Shown here: piece by piece, positions 63,441-64,000 of the stretch
How positions within the stretch are numbered: the stretch's first letter is position 1
Layout: every line of letters starts with the position of its first letter
NCBI GenBank assembly: GCA_021234535.1
Contig: CM037836.1
Coordinates: 13,003,111-13,067,110, forward strand
Reading direction: 5' to 3'
DNA: 64,000 bases
From: Stichopus chloronotus
Lineage: Eukaryota; Echinodermata; Holothuroidea; Aspidochirotida; Stichopodidae
The notes under the pieces: generated by a model
Seen by the model: only the letters and a program-made list of their open reading frames with translations
Databases searched by the model: none
What the model was told of the DNA's origin: nothing
Made by a program: the position numbers and the translations under genes

Positions 63441-63960
63441 ACATCTTACATTACTTTTGCACTTTCTGTCTCCAAATGGAGTAAAAGCGTAACTTTTTAA
63501 CAGATGTGTGGTAAAAAATGATCTCCCAATGACAAGTTCTGTCAGAAAGTGCCCCAGCAGAGAAATAAAATGTTAATATCTTAGTTTTCCCAATGTTGAC
63601 ACAAGCAAGACAATATTCATGAGTATGTCTTTTATGCCTCTCTCTAGCTTTGCAGAGGGAATGTTTTTGGTTGAAGGCCATAGGTCATTGTAAAATACAT
63701 CTTACGTAACTTTTTGCCTTTCTTTCTCCAAATGGAGTTGAAGCATACCTATGTAACAGATTTGTAGTAATAAATGACCTGCCAATGACAATTTTTTGTA
63801 AGAGAACACCCTAGTAGAGAGAAAAATATGTAAATATTGGAATTTTCTTATGTTGTGGCCTGGAAGATAGTATTCATGAGTATGTCTTTTATGCCTCTCC
63901 TTAACTTTGTAGCAGGAATGTTGTTGGTTGAAGGCCATCAGTGTCGACCCGCAGAGTCCA
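63441..63960. repeat. Two tandem ~258-bp repeats in COG1 intron 6
   Basis: TCTCCAAATGGAGT occurs at 63470 and 63728, and ATTCATGAGTATGTCTTTTA in both copies. On the minus strand both copies stay open and read alike (MAFNQ.HS..K..ERHKRHTHEY), probably because the repeat is recent rather than coding. Confidence 0.85.
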
Positions 63961-64000
63961 GGTAGACATTGATAACCTTCCAACGAAACAACATTCCATG

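Noticed and set aside
1..64000. CRISPR array, operon or tRNA genes
   Set aside because: Tandem repeats here lack unique spacers of constant length, the genes are spliced, and no tRNA B-box with matching folds was found by reading.

Overview
This is a piece of an animal nuclear genome: AT-rich, with long introns, canonical GT/AG splice junctions, many homopolymer runs, microsatellites and dispersed repeats. No prokaryotic gene organisation is visible. I assembled four split genes by joining exons at splice sites and checking reading phase across every junction. Their set (CCDC122, RIIAD1, a secreted BRICHOS protein, COG1) and the repeat style suggest an invertebrate deuterostome. An echinoderm such as a sea cucumber is my guess, not a demonstration.

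Layout. 1-5.7 kb has no gene I can support; it holds a 46-bp minisatellite and a small inverted repeat. 5.74-12.46 kb (minus strand) is an eight-exon coiled-coil gene matching CCDC122, including a 16-nt microexon and one exon with a single-base homopolymer frameshift. 12.63-14.13 kb is a ~215-bp satellite array whose first two units are inverted relative to the other five. 16.37-32.31 kb (plus strand) is RIIAD1, three small exons around introns of 4.4 and 11.2 kb that are full of repeats. CCDC122 and RIIAD1 are head to head across the satellite. 32.3-39 kb is intergenic, dominated by a ~145-bp tandem array.

38.99-44.0 kb (minus strand) is a secreted BRICHOS-domain gene: signal peptide, the two BRICHOS cysteines 65 residues apart, then a dibasic-type RQAR site and a 13-residue valine-rich tail. 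That layout resembles BRICHOS precursors that guard aggregation-prone or beta-sheet peptides. Its promoter region, with inverted CCAAT and TATA-like boxes, has a diverged second copy at 49.7-50.0 kb with no recognisable coding exons behind it. Decayed non-LTR retrotransposon pieces lie at 42.1-43.5 and 48.4-48.95 kb, and short TTAA-flanked inverted-repeat elements occur three times in the window.

57.8-63.04 kb (plus strand) contains the first six coding exons of COG1, the Golgi tether subunit; the gene runs past the end of the window. Upstream of it are CG-rich ~55-bp repeats ending in a strong hairpin.

The four genes do not form a functional cluster. The only suggestive arrangement is the divergent CCDC122/RIIAD1 pair. 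The most interesting candidate is the BRICHOS precursor with its valine-rich tail.
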